DNA of 7,133 nt, from the NCBI GenBank assembly GCA_937941745.1, contig CALDGV010000688.1:1-7133 (forward strand), given 5' to 3'. How positions within the stretch are numbered: position 1 is the first letter of the stretch; each line of letters opens with the position of its first letter. Below the pieces are notes generated by a model that saw only the letters and a list, made by a program, of their open reading frames with translations, made no database searches and was not told the DNA's origin. Origin of the DNA: an uncultured Prosthecobacter sp. Lineage in GTDB: Bacteria > Verrucomicrobiota > Verrucomicrobiia > Verrucomicrobiales > Verrucomicrobiaceae. Position numbers and translations under genes: made by a program. Positions 5,791 through 7,133 of the stretch are shown piece after piece.

Positions 5791-6822
5791 ATGGCCCTCA
5801 CGCCCATGCCCCGCCCCACCCTTGCCGACATCGCCGCACGGCTCGGCATCTCCAAGATGTCCGTCTCACGCGGGCTGCGGGGAGAAAAAAGGGTCAGTGA
5901 AGCTCTTCGGCAGCGCATCTGCCAGACCGCAGAGGAGATGGGTTACCGGCCGGATCCAGAGATCGCCAAGCTCATGACCCACATGCGGCATGCCCGCAAA
6001 AAGGTGGCTCCGACTCCGCTGGCCTTCATCTGGGCGGAAAAGGATGTGGAGCGCGTGCAGAAGTCCTCCTGGTCCCAGGAACTCGTCCGCGGCGCCTATG
6101 CAAGGGCGGATGAGCTGGGCTATCGGCTTGAGGAACTACATCTCAAGGCGCGCGGGATGACGGCACGGCGGCTTTCCTCCATCCTGGAGGCGCGCGGCAT
6201 CCCTGGCTTCATCCTTTCGCCGCTCATTTCGCGCAGCCGGGGCCATGTCTCGATGGCCTGGGAAAAGTTCAGCAGCGTGGTGATCGGCCTGGGCTATGCC
6301 CGGCCTGCGCTGCACCGCGTGCATCATCACCACTTTCTAGGCATGATGACCGCTCTCCGACGGCTGAAGAAGCAGGGTTTCCGGCGCATCGGCTTCTACG
6401 GTGGCAGCACAGTGAACGAGCGGATGTACCGTGCGTGGTCCGCCAGCTTTCTGGCGCATCATCCGCTGCCACTGGCACAGGCCTCCACCCTGCTGAACCT
6501 GACCGCCACGCCTTCGCGGGAGGATTTTCAGGCCTGGCTGAAAAAGGTGCGGCCCGATGTGGTCATCGAAGCCAGCCATCAGTTGATCGACTGGTTCCCG
6601 CAGGATCGCAGCATCCGTCACGTCACGCTCAGTTGGCGGGCTGACATGCCTGCCGTAGCCGGAATCGACCAGCAGGCAGATGTGCTGGGCGCCGCGGCGG
6701 TGGACCTGCTGGTGGCGCAGCATCAGCAAAACGAACGGGGCCTGCCAAAGCATCCGAAGATGGTGCTCACGGAAGGTGTGTGGCGTGATGCCCGGTGCGC
6801 TGAAGATCAGCGCACGGTGTAG
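5791..6822 (+). CDS. LacI-family transcriptional regulator
   Basis: A 343-residue DNA-binding regulator. The N-terminal helix-turn-helix spans about residues 9-53: [20 protein letters not shown] (9-28), then [20 protein letters not shown] (31-50) and GYRPDP. The segment after it ([15 protein letters not shown], 56-70) differs from the usual LacI hinge and is longer. A periplasmic-binding-protein-like effector domain follows (about 76-335) with [10 protein letters not shown] (196-205), and near the C-terminus [20 protein letters not shown] and [18 protein letters not shown], all typical of the family. The effector is probably a sugar or breakdown product handled by the divergent transporter/enzyme operon. 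Two starts are possible: ATG at 5791, or ATG at 5806 ([10 protein letters not shown]), which fits the family equally well; neither has a clear ribosome binding site. The gene diverges from the MFS gene and its last 16 bases overlap the convergent accD. Confidence 0.93.
   Translation: MALTPMPRPTLADIAARLGISKMSVSRGLRGEKRVSEALRQRICQTAEEMGYRPDPEIAKLMTHMRHARKKVAPTPLAFIWAEKDVERVQKSSWSQELVRGAYARADELGYRLEELHLKARGMTARRLSSILEARGIPGFILSPLISRSRGHVSMAWEKFSSVVIGLGYARPALHRVHHHHFLGMMTALRRLKKQGFRRIGFYGGSTVNERMYRAWSASFLAHHPLPLAQASTLLNLTATPSREDFQAWLKKVRPDVVIEASHQLIDWFPQDRSIRHVTLSWRADMPAVAGIDQQADVLGAAAVDLLVAQHQQNERGLPKHPKMVLTEGVWRDARCAEDQRTV
6795..6815. terminator. Perfect stem-loop at the convergent lacI-type/accD junction, possible bidirectional terminator
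   Basis: GTGCGCTGA, loop AGA, TCAGCGCAC: a perfect 9-bp stem with a 3-base loop. It lies inside the last codons of the regulator gene and includes the stop codon of accD (6807-6809). A hairpin here would form in both transcripts. No T-tract follows on either strand, so it is not a classical intrinsic terminator. It may instead aid 3'-end protection or work with Rho. The structure is certain, the function is inferred. Confidence 0.4.
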
Positions 6823-7133
6823 CGCAGCACGCTGGCTAGCTTGGCGCGCATGTCCTTGCGCTCGACGATCATGTCCACGAGGCCGTGCTGCTTCATGAAT
6901 TCCGCCGTCTGGAAGCCAGGAGGCAGGTCGGCGTGGGTGGTTTCCTTCACCACACGTGGTCCGGCAAAGCCGATCATGCACTTGGGTTCGGCGATGATGA
7001 TGTCTCCGAGGGTGGCGAAGCTGGCGGTGACCCCGCCGGTGGTCGGGTGGGTGAGCACCGAAATGTAGGGCAGGCGCGCCTCGGCATGGCGGGCCAGGGC
7101 GCCGCTGGTCTTGGCCATCTGCATGAGGCTCAG
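6807..7133 (-). CDS. accD: Acetyl-CoA carboxylase carboxyltransferase subunit beta, C-terminal part
   Basis: The frame enters from the right edge in phase and gives 108 residues before TGA at 6807-6809; the N-terminus, including any zinc-ribbon domain, is outside. The sequence closely matches the C-terminal half of Acc[68 protein letters not shown] and [18 protein letters not shown], as in the E. coli protein. The GGVTASFA and GFAGPR segments belong to the crotonase-fold active site that stabilises the oxyanion. AccD and AccA form the carboxyltransferase that moves CO2 from carboxybiotin to acetyl-CoA, the first step of fatty acid synthesis in the cytoplasm. The protein ends soon after the conserved core (VLRYTVR), without the longer Pro-rich tail of the E. 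coli enzyme. It is a housekeeping gene, converges on the regulator and is unlikely to belong to the transport locus. Confidence 0.97.
   Translation of the reverse strand: MSLMQMAKTSGALARHAEARLPYISVLTHPTTGGVTASFATLGDIIIAEPKCMIGFAGPRVVKETTHADLPPGFQTAEFMKQHGLVDMIVERKDMRAKLASVLRYTVR

Noticed and set aside
4419..5900. Plus-strand open frame of 493 codons opposite the MFS gene
   Set aside because: The product is Gly/His/Gln/Asp-rich with no family motifs and lies exactly opposite a clear MFS gene; long antisense frames are expected at this GC content.
5640..5918. 93-residue N-terminal extension of the MFS protein
   Set aside because: The extension is low-complexity, overlaps the divergent regulator gene and its HTH codons, and would place non-family sequence before helix 1; the ATG at 5639 gives a normal MFS start.
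1..7133. CRISPR array, tRNA/rRNA genes, insertion sequences or phage genes
   Set aside because: No regularly spaced repeats, tRNA cloverleaf, rRNA-like stretch, transposase frame or terminal inverted repeats were seen; almost all bases belong to the eight protein genes.

Overview
The window is GC-rich and densely coding. It looks like chromosome of a Verrucomicrobiota-type bacterium (Verrucomicrobiaceae-like). This is inferred from the combination of a secreted 3-keto-disaccharide hydrolase-domain (DUF1080) protein, a secreted GH71/GH99-like protein, and a LacI regulator with an unusual hinge segment. No marker gene fixes the taxon. Shine-Dalgarno motifs are weak or absent before most genes.

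Layout. Positions 1-5639 carry six genes on the minus strand. In transcription order (right to left) they are: an MFS transporter (4311-5639); a sodium:solute symporter (2676-4286); a 43-residue single-helix membrane protein whose ATG overlaps the symporter stop (2548-2679); a secreted DUF1080 protein (1696-2481); a secreted GH71/GH99-like protein (463-1692); and a secreted protein of unknown function that runs off the left edge (1-401). Gaps are 24, -4, 66, 3 and 61 bases, so one operon is plausible. A LacI-family regulator (5791-6822, plus strand) diverges from it across a 151-bp intergenic region that holds two perfect inverted repeats with 5-bp spacers. To the right, the C-terminal 108 residues of acetyl-CoA carboxylase beta (accD, minus strand, running off the right edge) converge on the regulator. 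The two reading frames overlap by 16 bp, and a perfect 9-bp-stem hairpin lies on the junction.

How it may work (inference): this looks like a compact LacI-controlled glycoside-use locus. Exported enzymes (GH71/GH99-like and DUF1080) would act on a glycan or oxidised disaccharide, and one or both transporters would take up the products. The substrate cannot be read from the sequence. The least described parts are the 43-aa putative symporter subunit, the EXXE-bearing GH71/GH99-like enzyme outside the well-studied GH99 group, the unknown secreted protein and the paired inverted repeats. accD is a housekeeping neighbour and probably marks the edge of the locus.
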